The notes under the pieces were generated by a model that saw nothing but the letters and a program-made list of their open reading frames with translations, was not told the DNA's origin and did no database searches. 64,000 nt of DNA from assembly GCA_015183035.1 (NCBI GenBank), contig JACZZP010000003.1, positions 2,604,001-2,668,000 of the forward strand, given 5' to 3'. Of the stretch, positions 12,168 through 27,700 are shown piece by piece (within the stretch, counting starts at the first letter, position 1; each line of letters starts with the position of its first letter). The position numbers and the translations under genes were made by a program. This DNA is from Meloidogyne chitwoodi (taxonomy: Eukaryota; Nematoda; Chromadorea; Rhabditida; Meloidogynidae).

Positions 12168-15100
12168 ATTTTTAAAAAATTTTAGGCCAAAATTCATTTT
12201 TGAAGTGCCAAAAGTGCCAATTTAAATTTTGGCACTTTTTAATTTTAAAAAATTAATAAAACGTTTTAAATCCGATCAATTTTTGAAATTTTTTTTTCAA
12301 TAGATTTGGACAATTATTTAGCACATTTAAAAAAAAATTTTTAAAAAATTTTAGGCCAAAATTCATTTTTGAAGGGCCAAAAGTGCCAATTGAAATTTTG
12401 GCACTTTTTATTTTTAAAAAATTCATAAAACGTTTTAAATCCGATCAATTTTTGAAATTTTTTTTTCCATAGATTTGGACAATTATTTAGCACATTTAAA
12501 AAAAAATTTTAAAAAAATTTTAGGCCAAAATTCATTTTTGAAGGGCCAAAATTGCCAATTGAAATTTTGGCACTTTTTAATTTTAAAAAATTTATAAATC
12601 GTTTCAAATCCGACCAATTTTTGAAATTCTTTTTTCCATAGATTTGGACAATTATTTAGCACATTTAAAAAAAAATTTTTAAAAAATTTTAGGCCAAAAT
12701 TCATTTTTGAAGGGCCAAAAGTGCCAATTGAAATTTTGGCACTTTTTATTTTTAAAAAATTCATAAAACGTTTTAAATCCGATCAATTTTTGAAATTTTT
12801 TTTTCCATAGATTTGGACAATTATTTAGCACATTTAAAAAAAAATTTTAAAAAAATTTTAGGCCAAAATTCATTTTTGAAGGGCCAAAATTGCCAATTGA
12901 AATTTTGGCACTTTTTAATTTTAAAAAATTTATAAATCGTTTCAAATCCGACCAATTTTTGAAATTCTTTTTTCCATAGATTTGGACAATTATTTAGCAC
13001 ATTTAAAAAAAAATTTTTAAAAAATTTTAGGCCAAAATTCATTTTTGAAGGGCCAAAAGTGCCAATTGAAATTTTGGCACTTTTTATTTTTAAAAAATTC
13101 ATAAAACGTTTTAAATCCGATCAATTTTTGAAATTTTTTTTTCCATAGATTTGGACAATTATTTAGCACATTTAAAAAAAAATTTTAAAAAAATTTTAGG
13201 CCAAAATTCATTTTTGAAGGGCCAAAATTGCCAATTGAAATTTTGGCACTTTTTAATTTTAAAAAATTTATAAATCGTTTCAAATCCGACCAATTTTTGA
13301 AATTCTTTTTTCCATAGATTTGGACAATTATTTAGCACATTTAAAAAAAAATTTTAAAAAAATTTTAGGCCAAAATTCATTTTTGAAGGGCCAAAATTGC
13401 CAATTGAAATTTTGGCACTTTTTAATTTTAAAAAATTTATAAATCGTTTCAAATCCGACCAATTTTTGAAATTCTTTTTTCCATAGATTTGGACAATTAT
13501 TTAGCACATTTAAAAAAAAATTTAAAAAAAATTTTAGGCCAAAATTCATTTTTGAAGGGCCAAAATTGCCAATTGAAATTTTGGCACTTTTTAATTTTAA
13601 AAAATTTATAAATCGTTTCAAATCCGACCAATTTTTGAAATTCTTTTTTCCATATATTTGGACAATTATTTAGCACATTTAAAAAAAAATTTTAAAAAAA
13701 TTTTAGGCCAAAATTCATTTTTAGGGCAAAATTGCCAATTGAAATTTTGGCACTTTTTAATTTTAAAAAATTTATAAATCGTTTCAAATCCGACCAATTT
13801 TTGAAATTCTTTTTTCCATAGATTTGGACAATTATTTAGCACATTTAAAAAAAAATTTTAAAAAAATTTTAGGCCAAAATTCATTTTTGAAGGGCCAAAA
13901 TTGCCAATTGAAATTTTGGCACTTTTTAATTTTAAAAAATTTATAAATCGTTTCAAATCCGACCAATTTTTGAAATTCTTTTTTCCATATATTTGGACAA
14001 TTATTTAGCACATTTAAAAAAAAATTTTAAAAAAATTTTAGGCCAAAATTCATTTTTGAAGGGCCAAAATTGCCAATTGAAATTTTGGCACTTTTTAATT
14101 TTAAAAAATTTATAAATCGTTTCAAATCCGACCAATTTTTGAAATTCTTTTTTTCATAGATTTGGATAATTATTTAGCACATTTAAAAAAAATTTTAAAA
14201 AAATTTTAGGCCAAAATTCATTTTTGAAGGGCCAAAAGTGCCAATTGAAATTTTGGCACTTTTTAATTTTAAAAAATTAATAAAACGTTTTAAATCCGAT
14301 CAATTTTTGAAATTTTTTTTTCAATAGATTTGGACATATATTTGGAACATTTAAAAAAAAATTTTTTTTTTATTTTAGGCCAAAATTCATTTTTGAAGGG
14401 CCAAAATTGCCAATTGAAATTTTGGCACTTTTTAATTTTAAAAAATTTATAAATCGTTACAAATCCGACCAATTTTTGAAATTCTTTTTTTCATAGATTT
14501 GGACAATTATTTAGCACATTTAAAAAAAAATTTTAGAAAAATTTTAGGCCAAAATTCATTTTTGAAGGGCCAAAAGTGCCAATTTAAATTTTGGCACTTT
14601 TTAATTTTAAAAAATTTATAAATCGTTTCAAATCCGACCAATTTTTGAAATTCTTTTTTCCATAGATTTGGACAATTATTTAGCACATTTAAAAAAAAAT
14701 TTTTAAAAAATTTTAGGCCAAAATTCATTTTTGAAGGGCCAAAATTGCCAATTGAAATTTTGGCACTTTTTAATTTTAAAAAATTTATAAATCGTTTCAA
14801 ATCCGACCAATTTTTGAAATTCTTTTTTCCATAGATTTGGACAATTATTTAGCACATTTAAAAAAAAATTTTAAAAAAATTTTAGGCCAAAATTCATTTT
14901 TGAAGGGCCAAAATTGCCAATTGAAATTTTGGCACTTTTTATTTTAAAAAATTAATAAATCGTTTCAAATCCGACCAATTTTTGAAATTCTTTTTTCCAT
15001 AGATTTGGACAATTATTTAGCACATTTAAAAAAAAATTTTAAAAAAATTTTAGGCCAAAATTCATTTTTGAAGGGCCAAAATTCATTTTTGAAGGGCCAA

Positions 15101-18100
15101 AATTGCCAATTGAAATTTTGGCACTTTTTATTTTAAAAAATTAATAAATCGTTTCAAATCCGACCAATTTTTGAAATTCTTTTTTTCATAGATTTGGACA
15201 ATTATTTAGCACATTTAAAAAAAATTTTAAAAAAATTTTAGGCCAAAATTCATTTTTGAAGGGCCAAAATTGCCAATTGAAATTTTGGCACTTTTTAATT
15301 TTAAAAAATTTATAAATCGTTTGAAATCCGACCAATTTTTGAAATTCTTTTTTCCATAGATTTGGATAATTATTTAGCACATTTAAAAAAAAATTTTTAA
15401 AAAATTTTAGGCCAAAATTCATTTTTGAAGGGCCAAAATTGCCAATTGAAATTTTGGCACTTTTTAATTTTAAAAATTTATAAATCGTTTGAAATCCGAC
15501 CAATTTTTGAAATTCTTTTTTCCATAGATTTGGATAATTATTTAGCACATTTAAAAAAAAATTTTTAAAAAATTTTAGGCCAAAATTCATTTTTGAAGGG
15601 CCAAAATTGCCAATTGAAATTTTGGCACTTTTTAATTTTAAAAAATTTATAAATCGTTTGAAATCCGACCAATTTTTGAAATTCTTTTTTCCATAGATTT
15701 GGATAATTATTTAGCACATTTAAAAAAAAATTTTTAAAAAATTTTAGGCCAAAATTCATTTTTGAAGGGCCAAAATTGCCAATTGAAATTTTGGCACTTT
15801 TTAATTTTAAAAAATTTATAAATCGTTTCAAATCCGACCAATTTTTGAAATTCTTTTTTCCATAGATTTGGATAATTATTTAGCACATTTAAAAAAAAAT
15901 TTTTAAAAAATTTTAGGCCAAAATTCATTTTTGAAGGGCCAAAATTGCCAATTGAAATTTTGGCACTTTTTAATTTTAAAAAATTTATAAATCGTTTGAA
16001 ATCCGACCAATTTTTGAAATTCTTTTTTCCATAGATTTGGATAATTATTTAGCACATTTAAAAAAAATTTTTAAAAAATTTTAGGCCAAAATTCATTTTT
16101 GAAGGGCCAATATTGCCAATTGAAATTTTGGCACTTTTTAATTTTAAAAAATTTATAAATCGTTTGAAATCCGACCAATTTTTGAAATTCTTTTTTACAT
16201 AGATTTGGATAATTATTTAGCACATTTAAAAAAAAATTTTTAAAAAATTTTAGGCCAAAATTCATTTTTGAAGGGCCAAAATTGCCAATTGAAATTTTGG
16301 CACTTTTTAATTTTAAAAAATTTATAAATCGTTTGAAATCCGACCAATTTTTGAAATTCTTTTTTCCATAGATTTGGATAATTATTTAGCACATTTAAAA
16401 AAAAATTTTTAAAAAATTTTAGGCCAAAATTCATTTTTGAAGGGCCAAAATTGCCAATTGAAATTTTGGCACTTTTTAATTTTAAAAAATTTATAAATCG
16501 TTTGAAATCCGACCAATTTTTGAAATTCTTTTTTCCATAGATTTGGATAATTATTTAGCACATTTAAAAAAAAATTTTTAAAAAATTTTAGGCCAAAATT
16601 CATTTTTGAAGGGCCAAAATTGCCAATTGAAATTTTGGCACTTTTTAATTTTAAAAAATTTATAAATCGTTTGAAATCCGACCAATTTTTGAAATTCTTT
16701 TTTCCATAGATTTGGATAATTATTTAGCACATTTAAAAAAAAATTTTTAAAAAATTTTAGGCCAAAATTCATTTTTGAAGGGCCAATATTGCCAATTGAA
16801 ATTTTGGCACTTTTTAATTTTAAAAAATTTATAAATCGTTTGAAATCCGACCAATTTTTGAAATTCTTTTTTCCATAGATTTGGATAATTATTTAGCACA
16901 TTTAAAAAAAAAATTTTTTAAAAATTTTAGGCCAAAATTCATTTTTGAAGGGCCAAAATTGCCAATTGAAATTTTGGCACTTTTTAATTTTAAAAAATTT
17001 ATAAATCGTTTGAAATCCGACCAATTTTTGAAATTCTTTTTTCCATAGATTTGGATAATTATTTAGCACATTTAAAAAAAAATTTTTAAAAAATTTTAGG
17101 CCAAAATTCATTTTTGAAGGGCCAAAATTGCCAATTGAAATTTTGGCACTTTTTAATTTTAAAAAATTTATAAATCGTTTGAAATCCGACCAATTTTTGA
17201 AATTCTTTTTTCCATAGATTTGGATAATTATTTAGCACATTTAAAAAAAAATTTTTAAAAAATTTTAGGCCAAAATTCATTTTTGAAGGGCCAAAATTGC
17301 CAATTGAAATTTTGGCACTTTTTAATTTTAAAAAATTTATAAATCGTTTCAAATCCGACCAATTTTTGAAATTCTTTTTTCCATAGATTTGGATAATTAT
17401 TTAGCACATTTAAAAAAAAATTTTTAAAAAATTTTAGGCCAAAATTCATTTTTGAAGGGCCAAAATTGCCAATTGAAATTTTGGCACTTTTTAATTTTAA
17501 AAAATTTATAAATCGTTTGAAATCCGACCAATTTTTGAAATTCTTTTTTCCATAGATTTGGATAATTATTTAGCACATTTAAAAAAAATTTTTAAAAAAT
17601 TTTAGGCCAAAATTCATTTTTGAAGGGCCAATATTGCCAATTGAAATTTTGGCACTTTTTAATTTTAAAAAATTTATAAATCGTTTGAAATCCGACCAAT
17701 TTTTGAAATTCTTTTTTACATAGATTTGGATAATTATTTAGCACATTTAAAAAAAAATTTTTAAAAAATTTTAGGCCAAAATTCATTTTTGAAGGGCCAA
17801 AATTGCCAATTGAAATTTTGGCACTTTTTAATTTTAAAAAATTTATAAATCGTTTGAAATCCGACCAATTTTTGAAATTCTTTTTTCCATAGATTTGGAT
17901 AATTATTTAGCACATTTAAAAAAAAATTTTTAAAAAATTTTAGGCCAAAATTCATTTTTGAAGGGCCAAAATTGCCAATTGAAATTTTGGCACTTTTTAA
18001 TTTTAAAAAATTTATAAATCGTTTGAAATCCGACCAATTTTTGAAATTCTTTTTTCCATAGATTTGGATAATTATTTAGCACATTTAAAAAAAAATTTTT

Positions 18101-19195
18101 AAAAAATTTTAGGCCAAAATTCATTTTTGAAGGGCCAAAATTGCCAATTGAAATTTTGGCACTTTTTAATTTTAAAAAATTTATAAATCGTTTGAAATCC
18201 GACCAATTTTTGAAATTCTTTTTTCCATAGATTTGGATAATTATTTAGCACATTTAAAAAAAAATTTTTAAAAAATTTTAGGCCAAAATTCATTTTTGAA
18301 GGGCCAAAATTGCCAATTGAAATTTTGGCACTTTTTAATTTTAAAAAATTTATAAATCGTTTGAAATCCGACCAATTTTTGAAATTCTTTTTTCCATAGA
18401 TTTGGATAATTATTTAGCACATTTAAAAAAAAATTTTTAAAAAATTTTAGGCCAAAATTCATTTTTGAAGGGCCAAAATTGCCAATTGAAATTTTGGCAC
18501 TTTTTAATTTTAAAAAATTTATAAATCGTTTGAAATCCGACCAATTTTTGAAATTCTTTTTTCCATAGATTTGGATAATTATTTAGCACATTTAAAAAAA
18601 AATTTTTAAAAAATTTTAGGCCAAAATTCATTTTTGAAGGGCCAAAATTGCCAATTGAAATTTTGGCACTTTTTAATTTTAAAAAATTTATAAATCGTTT
18701 GAAATCCGACCAATTTTTGAAATTCTTTTTTCCATAGATTTGGATAATTATTTAGCACATTTAAAAAAAAATTTTTAAAAAATTTTAGGCCAAAATTCAT
18801 TTTTGAAGGGCCAAAATTGCCAATTGAAATTTTGGCACTTTTTAATTTTAAAAAATTTATAAATCGTTTGAAATCCGACCAATTTTTGAAATTCTTTTTT
18901 CCATAGATTTGGATAATTATTTAGCACATTTAAAAAAAAATTTTTAAAAAATTTTAGGCCAAAATTCATTTTTGAAGGGCCAAAATTGCCAATTGAAATT
19001 TTGGCACTTTTTAATTTTAAAAAATTTATAAATCGTTTGAAATCCGACCAATTTTTGAAATTCTTTTTTCCATAGATTTGGATAATTATTTAGCACATTT
19101 AAAAAATTTTTTTAAAAAATTTTAGGCCAAAATTCATTTTTGAAGGGCCAAAATTGCCAATTGAAATTTTGGCACTTTTTAATTTTAAAAAATTC
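12168..19195. repeat. 169 bp tandem satellite array, about 41 monomers
   Basis: The landmark TTAGGCCAAAATTC recurs at 12182, 12351 and so on to 19122, giving a 169 bp period, about 41 full monomers and a truncated last one. Each monomer contains a hairpin: GCCAAAATT, a short loop with CAATTG, then AATTTTGGC. The left end is organised as 338 bp dimers (AGTGCC and ATTGCC variants alternate from 12.35 to 13.2 kb). The right part from about 15.3 kb is far more uniform. A 21 bp internal duplication lies at 15055-15095. Each monomer gives a short minus-strand frame, but 169 is not a multiple of 3, so no long frame is kept and I do not call these genes. Size and homogeneity fit a centromeric or heterochromatic satellite. 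Confidence 0.97.
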
Positions 19196-19516
19196 ATCTA
19201 TAGAGTGACAAAATGTCCTTAAAAATTGATTTTTTCAATTTGTCTACTAATTAGAAATATTTCGTAATGTCAACTTTTTTATCAAACTTTTTGGTGTTTC
19301 GTATAATTCTATTTTTGTTGACATTTTGAAATTCTTCGAACGATAAAGAATTAAAACACCAAAATGACAAAATAGAGAAAAAAGATATTTTTACGTTAAT
19401 TTTCTCTTTACTTATTTTATAATTAAATAATCATTTTTTCAGTTTTTTAATTAATTTAATATATTATTATTTTTAATTTATTTATTTATATTCTCCTATT
19501 TTTATTAAAAAATTAA
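19196..19516. other. Spacer between satellite and RRM-KCTD gene
   Basis: Unique AT-rich DNA that presumably holds the promoter of the gene starting at 19517. No motif I can name. Confidence 0.4.
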
Positions 19517-21554
<2,038 letters not shown>

Positions 21555-21817
21555 AAAATGAAAAATGAGTTTGGATGTTTTTAAGCTAATAAAAACAACT
21601 ATTTTAAAAAATAAAATGAAATAAATATTTGTGTTTGTTACTTTTATTTTTGTGAACATTTAAATTTAATTTTTTAAAAAAAATTAGGAATTTTATCAAA
21701 AATTTAAATTTTTCATTGGGTAAAAAATAAATATATTTTTCACAGATAAAATTTAAAAAAAAAATTATTTAAAAAAATCCCCTCAAATAAATAAGTTTTC
21801 CACAAACCTCTAATTTT

Positions 21818-23157
21818 TTATTTTGTTTCATTCTCCAAAAGAGCATTAATTTCATCATTAAGTTCATCATCTCCAACCATTTTATTATCTTCCTCCTCAT
21901 CTTTTTTGCTGTTACTAACAACTTCGAATTCGTCAAAATCTTCAAATAAGTCTTTTTCCAAAGAATCATCGTTTTCGGAACTTGGAGATTCTTTAAAAAA
22001 TTAATTTTAGTATTTTTCAAGTTTAAAAAAAATATTTACCCAGAGCGGGTTCGAACCTCTCCTCTAAAATTTATTTTTCCCACTTAACCAAAAAGATAAA
22101 ATTTTTTCAATTTTTAAATAAATTTTTTTAAATAAAAATACTTTTTTCAATTTCATCTCCATCAATTGTTGCACTAGTCTTAGGTTTTTCTTGAATATTT
22201 TGTACATCTTTGGGTTCAATAACAACAGCAGGTTTGTCCCCCACAACTTTCTTTACAAGAGATAATTTATAAGCATAATTTTGCCAGAATTTTTCTTCAG
22301 TGATTCTTAAGTAAAAAGAATATATAATTATTTATTGTAGATTTTTTTTTTTAATTTAAAACCTTTTCGGCACCAATTCAAATCGAACATCCTCCAAACG
22401 TGGATCAAGCGTGAAAAATTCTTTTGCGTTCGCTTTAATCTCTTCAATCTCAATTCCAATATCTGAAGAAATTGGCAAGTCTTCCGTAAAATTTTTTGTG
22501 TCCTAAAAATTGTTAATTTGGTTAAGTGGGATAAACCTTATTTTGGGTGGTCAAGGTTTGAACCCGTTCGAAATTTAATATTTGTCTTATTTTACAAAAA
22601 CAATTTAAAAATCATTAAAATTTTTAAAAATATAAAAAAACCTTACACTTGTTATTGAAATTATGTGCCTCTTTGCCTCGGGATGGTCAAGTAAAAGACA
22701 TAAATTACTTGAATCCTCAGAGTTCGTTCTTTTCTCTGACTCTAATTCGTCAATAAATTTTTGCCGTTCTTTTTCAAAATTTCCAATAATTTTCTAAAAT
22801 TATAATTTGTACAATTTTAAAAAATTTATAAAAAACCAAAGGGGTAAAATTTGTAGCTTTTTCTTGTATCTTTACCGAAGCTTTAACAGCCATTCCAAAC
22901 ATTTTATCTAGTTAAAAAATTAAAATTAAACCTTGTATGTTTTTAAAATATTTAATTTTACTTGCAAAAAGCGTTGGCTTTGATGTTTGTTCTTTTTCTT
23001 GTTCGTCATTTGTTTCCTTATTTTCTTCCATTTTCTCACCAGAATCAGTAGTATCTTTAAGTGTATCACCACTGTCTTCCTCTTTTTTATTAAAAGCGGA
23101 AATTTTATTTTCAACATTGGCAATAGTTGATTTTATATTACTAAAAAAAGTACTCAT
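21818..23157 (-). CDS. SYAP1/SAP47-like BSD-domain protein
   Basis: The start MSTFFSNIKSTIANVENKIS at 23157 leads into an acidic stretch (EEDSGDTLKDTTDSGEKMEE). Downstream exons give KIIGNFEKERQKFIDELESE, which matches the SYAP1 region before the BSD domain. The BSD core itself is VRFELVPKR then ITEEKFWQNYAYKLSLVKK, with the family's Phe-Trp pair. The C-terminus is acidic and ends near LLENETK. SYAP1 proteins are cytosolic or synaptic adaptors linked to Akt activation and to presynaptic plasticity in flies. Exon edges were not all fixed. Two introns contain tRNA-derived fragments. The gene is divergent from APRT, about 470 bp away. Confidence 0.75.
22036..22098 (-). other. tRNA-derived fragment in SYAP1 intron
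   Basis: On the minus strand it has an A box TTGGTTAAGTGGGA and a B box GGTTCGAACCC about 30 nt apart. The acceptor arms do not pair, so it is not a working tRNA. Confidence 0.5.
22515..22570 (+). other. tRNA-derived fragment in SYAP1 intron
   Basis: A box TTGGTTAAGTGGGA (22518) and B box GGTTTGAACCC (22555). It shares its A box with the copies at 22036 and 27690. The flanking stems are not formed. Confidence 0.5.
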
Positions 23158-23628
23158 TTTTCTGAAAAAAAATAATTAAAAAAAGATCTGTCGAAAGATA
23201 AATTTTTGGGAAAATAAAAGGAAATAAATAGTGAAGCATAATAATAATTGACGAATTACAACAACATGAATTTAAGGTACACAAAAAATATAGCTGTAGT
23301 CTCTAGTTTCCTCTTTATCTCTAATTCTTAATTTTACTATTCTATTTTGGAATACTATGCCTGCGACTACATAGACTCTACACTGAATTTAATAAGAAAA
23401 TATTGAGCCATATATTCGCAGTTCAGAAACTATTATTAAAAGCAAACAAGCATTTAAGTTTGCGATTAAATGGCTTATCAGACAGATAATTTTTTGCTGA
23501 TTAAACTTTCTTTATTGATTGTCTAAATATTTGTATAGTAAAGTTTCACACAGAGAAAATGTTTAATGTATTATAAAAAGTTGCTCAAATTCTATACAAA
23601 TTCATCTTTACATATCAAGTTTAGTTCA

Positions 23629-24373
23629 ATGGGTGAAAATAATTTAAAACAACAAATTGCTTCTCTAATTCGTAGTTATCCAGATTTTCCATCAAAAGGG
23701 ATTCTTTTTAGGTTAAAATTATATTTTAATAATTAGAGTACAGAGTATTTGAAAAAATAAAAGAAATGTACTTTTGGAGATGAGACTCAAATAATCAAAA
23801 ATAGGTTTTTTGAGTCTGTTATTAATATTCAGAGATGTGCTCCCTCTATTCGCAGAACCTGCACTTGTTCGTTCACTTTGCATTAATGTTGCTAGCCTCT
23901 ATAAAAATAAAATCGATTTGGTTGCTGGATTGGAAGCAAGGGGTTAGATTAAAATTAAAAAATATTTAAAAATAATATTTTTAGGATTTCTTTTTGGTCC
24001 AATTATTGCTTTAGAACTAGGAATTCCGTTTGTTCCTATACGCAAACAAGGAAAGCTTCCTGGCTCTGTAATTTCGGCAAGTTATCAAAAAGAGTATGGG
24101 AAAGACGTTTTTGAAGTGCAGGAAAATGCTTTTTCTGAGGGGAAACGCGTGCTGATAGTAGACGATTTACTCGGTAAATTAGGGACTTTAATTACTGAGA
24201 CTAATAACATTTTTATTTTGTCTATAGCTACTGGAGGTTCACTCCGTGCAGCAGAACAATTAGTCAAACAATCGGGTGCTTTGGTTTACGAAAATTTTGT
24301 TATAATAGAATTGGGCGATTTAAATGGAAGAAAAATTTTAGGTAGTGAGGTTAATGCATTTTTAACATATTAA
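23629..24373 (+). CDS. Adenine phosphoribosyltransferase (APRT)
   Basis: Converts adenine and PRPP to AMP in purine salvage, in the cytosol. Four exons (23629-23711, 23833-23942, 23985-24173, 24228-24373) give 528 nt, 175 residues, close to the usual 180. Landmarks in order: [40 protein letters not shown] (the adenine-side loop), VPIRKQGKLPG (hood region), YGKDVFEVQENAF, and the PRPP-binding VLIVDDLLATGGS, whose last residues come from two exons. The ATG follows TTTAG at 23620-23624, a possible spliced-leader acceptor. All key residues are present, so it should be active. Confidence 0.95.
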
Positions 24374-24752
24374 AAAAAATATTTTTATTCAATTATTTTC
24401 ATAATATTTAATCAAATATTAAATAAAATTAGACTTTTTTACAATAAATTTTATTCAATTTTATTACAAAGATTTTACGACTAAAAATATTACAAAAAAT
24501 GTAAATTAAAAAAATATATTACAAGTTTTTTTAAACTTTTTTTTTAAAAAAAGAATCAAGAAAAAGAGACGTTTATATATATATTTAGTTGCTTGTGTTT
24601 TTTGAAAGAAAAAAGGCATAGAGAAATAAATTTAAAATTTTTTATTAACCAACTTATATATAATTGAAGAAAACTTTCAGTCACAAATAGAAGAATATTA
24701 TAATAAAATGACAATACATTTTTTTGTCAAAAAACCACAAACTTACACTTTT
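24374..24752. other. Shared 3' flank of APRT and RanBP9-like genes
   Basis: Convergent spacer, A/T-rich, with AATAAA-like words (for example near 24420). Nothing else seen. Confidence 0.4.
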
Positions 24753-27700
24753 TTACAAATCCTTTTTTGTTTCATGACGATTTCCTTTCTTAGGAGGAGT
24801 TGTTGGAAAAAATGTTTTTACATCCTTATTTTCATGAGAAACTTCAACTTTTTCATCTGAGAATTAAAAACAATTGTAAAACATTAAATAAATATAATTG
24901 TGCAAACTTAAGTTTGTAAAACTTTAAGTTTACAACTTAAAATATATAATTTAAATATTAAATAAACCTTAAAACACTTGATGAAAACTTAAGTTTGCAA
25001 AAATTTATTAAATCTTACTATTGCTAGCATCCATGTTATCGCCAAATAAAAGACGATTTGCATCGGTAAAAATAGCGGAAGCAGAGAATATCAAAGCCTG
25101 CTCACGAATAAAATTTGCGCGGCTAAGCCATTTTTCTAATGGTGAGATACCTTCTTTTCCATGGGATTCTAAAAAAAATAAAAATAAATATTTTATTTAT
25201 AAGAAAAACCAATAATCGCAGCATTAAGTGCTCTGGCCACAATATCACGTTGATTTTGATCAAGAAGAAAGGCATTAGCAGATTGACTAGGATCACGATA
25301 ACAAAGAAGAGAGAAGGCAGCCTTTTATTAAAAAAGAAAATATTTTAAATAACATTTAACTTTACATTCATTCTATGTCTAAGAGCTGCACAATTTTGCA
25401 CACTTTGTTCAACATCATCACCAACAGTATCCATTTTCATTGCAAAACGAGATATTTCTTGACCAAATTCCAAAAGAGGTGCATACCGAGAAAATTGATT
25501 TTGTTCTTCAGTATTTGCAAAACCTCCATAATATTCAGATTCTTCTTTATTATTTTCCTCAAAGCCAAGTTCCATAGGGAATCCATCCATTACAAGTTCT
25601 AAATTTTAAAAATAAAAAAGAATAATTTTTACAAAATAATATTAAACCTAATTCTGGAGCTCCATCATCATTACCACCAGAAGCATATTCACCCGAATCA
25701 TACTCTAAAATAAATAACTTTATCTATTCTATTTAAAAATAAAAAAACCTTTAATAATTGTTGTACTTGTAGGAGGTGTTCCAACAAGTACAGAACAACC
25801 ATTTGAACGTACATCACCATTAGACATTGCATCAAGTGTTGAAGAATGACCCCTCACTAATAAACTAACTTGTTGACGATTTTCCTCACTTATTTCCATA
25901 AACCCTCCTTCATCAACACCCTTTGAATGTGAATTTGTTGAATTTCCATTTTGTTGATTTGAATGATAAGAATTTGTTGATTGAGATTGTTGTGATTGAT
26001 CAGAATTTTGGGCATCTTCTATTTTAATTTTAAATTTAAAAAACATAAATTTACAATCTAGAAAACATAAAAATAACTTAAAGTTTGTAAAAAATAAACT
26101 TGATGTTTGTATCACATAAAACAAATTTGGAAAATTGTAAAAACATATAAACAAAATATAAAAAATTGTAAAAAACAAAAACATGTTTAAGTTTTATTTT
26201 TACAAACTCTTTAAGTTTACAAGTTTTTCTTACCATTACTTGAACGTCTTTTAACCGGATTATGCTGATCTGTATTTGTTGTTTTTCCCTCATCATTAGA
26301 GCTTCCAGCAACCATCATATAGTAATTTTCATCATCTACAGCGGATGCGCTGCGTTTTCCACCTCTACTACTAGATGGACGTGGAGAAGAAAGTGAAACA
26401 AAATTTTTTGAAGAAAATGAATTGTTGTTATTTTCATGTAATGAATTATTATTATTTAAATTTTCTTGAGGTAATGAAGGTAATTCCTTAAAATTTGTAA
26501 ATAAATTAAATTTTTTAATAAAAACAAATACTTTAGTTATCTCTTTAAGCATTTCAATAAAATGTTGTGTTTTAATTAGCAATGCAAGTTGTCGATTTGT
26601 TTCGAAAAGAGAAGGGAATAATTGCTGTTTAAATTTAAAGTTTTAAATAAATAAGCTTTGTAAAACATCAAATAAATACAAAAAGGTTGGATTGTTTTTT
26701 TTGTAAATGTTTGATTTTTTTCCGGAAAGTTTACAAGAGTTAATTAATGTTTTCCGGAAAATTGCAATTTTAAAATGTTTTACAAATCAAAAATGTTTTC
26801 CGGAAAGTTATTTATAAATATAGAGTGTTTATTTCATCATTTAATATACCTCAATTTTATCAATAGCATCAGCCAACTGTCCCTTTTTAACCATACGAAC
26901 AAGTTCCCTACGCTGTTCCATTTCTTCATGAAGTGCTTCCTGAACTGAACGTACCACAGATCGTCTAACATTTCCACCACCCACTTGTGGAGTAAAAGAA
27001 GAAGATTCACCTCCACCCAATAATCCAATCATTGAATTAATTACAACTTCTGCTACTTTTTCGGCGGCCACAGTAGGTGATTGAGAATCTTTAGAATCAA
27101 AAGTAATTGTTGAACCCTTAAAAAATAAGTAAAATATAAAAATTAAAATTCTAATAAATAAATACATGAGAATCGCTTTTAGCCAATTGTTGTGGAGTTT
27201 CTATTTTGGTTCCACCAGTTGCACGATTTAATGCATCTAAAGCCCTGGAATATCCTTCATGAGCCATCCAATTAGAAACAAGACTTAAAAGAGAAAAATC
27301 AATTTTAAAATTTATTTATTAAAAAATTTATAAGTATTAACCTGTTCATCCACAAAACCTTTTCAGGAGGTAATTCGATAGCATTAATATTATTAATCGT
27401 GGCTTTTTCTGCCATTTTAAGTTCAGATTTTATATCAAATAAAAAAGGTTTTTGACCAAAATTGACATCAATCTATTATAAATTTATTTTAAAAAATTAG
27501 TTTAATTTAAAAAAAAAAACCATTTCATCAGCAGTTTGCATTCCAATAGTCGGAAAGAGATCATTATTTAATGGAATGGAAAGAGCATTTGCAACACCTT
27601 AAAAATTAAAAAAAAATCATAAATTTAAAAAGAATTAAAGTAAAACACTTTTTAAAGTAAAGAAAAAATAATTTTAGATGTTTTGCTCAAGAAGGGTTCA

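Noticed and set aside
12483..18969. Many near-identical minus-strand frames of 60-134 codons (MNFGLKFFKNFFLN type)
   Set aside because: They are one per 169 bp monomer. The period is not a multiple of 3, so the frame is lost each unit, and composition simply mirrors the AT-rich repeat.
12168..19195. CRISPR array or rRNA-type repeat
   Set aside because: Monomers are directly adjacent with no unique spacers, AT-rich, and eukaryotic context surrounds them.
23851..23870. GCGAATA-type repeat fragment in APRT exon 2
   Set aside because: The stretch encodes the conserved VLPLFAEPAL of APRT, so the resemblance to the dispersed motif is probably chance.
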